Below are positions 13,319 through 13,490 of a stretch of 13,490 bases of DNA, in pieces. Below the pieces are notes generated by a model. The model worked only from the letters and a program-made list of their open reading frames with translations. It had not been told where the DNA came from and made no database searches. The stretch covers positions 1 to 13,490 of the forward strand of contig CALELW010000140.1 in assembly GCA_937902905.1 (NCBI GenBank). Direction: 5' to 3'. Source of the stretch: an uncultured Clostridium sp. (lineage in GTDB: Bacteria > Bacillota > Clostridia > Lachnospirales > Lachnospiraceae). Numbering within the stretch: the stretch's first letter is position 1; the number at the start of each line of letters is the position of its first letter. Position numbers and translations under genes: made by a program.

Positions 13319-13490
13319 AGATGAAGTATTTCCTGCGGGGGCTTGGCGTAGGCGTTTTACTCACAACACTGTTATTGTGTATTAGTTACCGCGGACAAAA
13401 TAGCGAAAATTCAATTATTAAACAGGCTAAGGAACTAGGTATGCAGTTTCCGGAAAAAACACCTGATACGCTGATACAGCCGTCAGCTAT
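13315..13490 (+). CDS. N-terminal part of a membrane-anchored protein (incomplete, possibly MltG/YceG-like)
   Basis: An open frame starts at ATG 13315, overlapping the preceding stop, with GGAGG nine bases upstream, and stays open to the window edge (58 full codons). It begins with MKMKYFLRGLGVGVLLTTLL, a positively charged end followed by one membrane segment (about 7-23). A soluble part follows with IIKQAKELGMQFPEK. This resembles the start of small Lachnospiraceae proteins that I associate with a YceG/MltG-like domain, the lytic transglycosylase fold, but the domain itself is outside the window. A second ATG at 13321 is possible but is too far from the ribosome site. Function is left open. 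Confidence 0.75.
   Translation, partial: MKMKYFLRGLGVGVLLTTLLLCISYRGQNSENSIIKQAKELGMQFPEKTPDTLIQPSA

Noticed and set aside
1..13490. CRISPR array, tRNA/rRNA, insertion sequence, prophage or defence genes
   Set aside because: No regular repeats, RNA genes, transposase or phage motifs were seen. The window is a continuous motility operon, and all gaps are under about 35 bases.

Overview
The window is one uninterrupted stretch of a flagellar and chemotaxis operon, with every gene on the + strand. Gaps between genes are at most about 33 bases, and several start and stop codons overlap. The moderately AT-rich composition, strong AGGAGG-type ribosome binding sites, two GTG starts and the order flhB-flhA-flhF-flhG-(PilZ)-cheB-cheA-cheW-cheD-(small membrane protein)-sigma-fapA-(small protein)-SwrB-like point to a motile member of the Clostridia. 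A Lachnospiraceae relative (Roseburia, Agathobacter or Butyrivibrio type) is my best guess. The assignment rests on gene order and protein character, because no rRNA or other phylogenetic marker is present.

Layout. Positions 1-390 hold the C-terminal part of the export-gate protein FlhB. Positions 424-2460 encode FlhA, the main export-gate membrane protein. Positions 2457-4619 encode the FlhF SRP-type GTPase and its MinD-like partner FlhG, which set flagellar number and position. A YcgR-type PilZ c-di-GMP receptor follows (4634-5344). Next comes the chemotaxis signalling block: CheB, CheA, CheW and CheD (5345-9516). The distal part (9530-13318) holds a small two-helix membrane protein, a FliA/SigD-family sigma factor, a FapA (DUF342) protein, a 101-residue hydrophilic protein of unknown role, and a membrane-anchored coiled-coil protein where Bacillus subtilis has swrB. 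A further membrane-anchored protein starts at 13315 and runs off the window.

How the genes work together. FlhB and FlhA form part of the export gate. FlhF and FlhG control where and how many basal bodies form. The PilZ protein probably slows or modulates the motor when c-di-GMP is high. CheA and CheW form the receptor-coupled kinase core, and CheB and CheD adjust receptor methylation and amidation. The sigma factor turns on late flagellar genes. FapA and the small membrane or coiled-coil proteins are probably accessory assembly or regulatory factors.

Most of the window is well-understood core machinery. The less explained parts are the small proteins at 9530-9856 and 12281-12586, the SwrB-like protein with a helix-turn-helix-like tail, the lack of cheC beside cheD, the PilZ gene embedded between flhG and cheB, and runs of eight A or T in regulatory genes. 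No RNA genes, mobile elements, CRISPR arrays or convincing terminators were seen, and no gene-free stretch reaches 300 bases.
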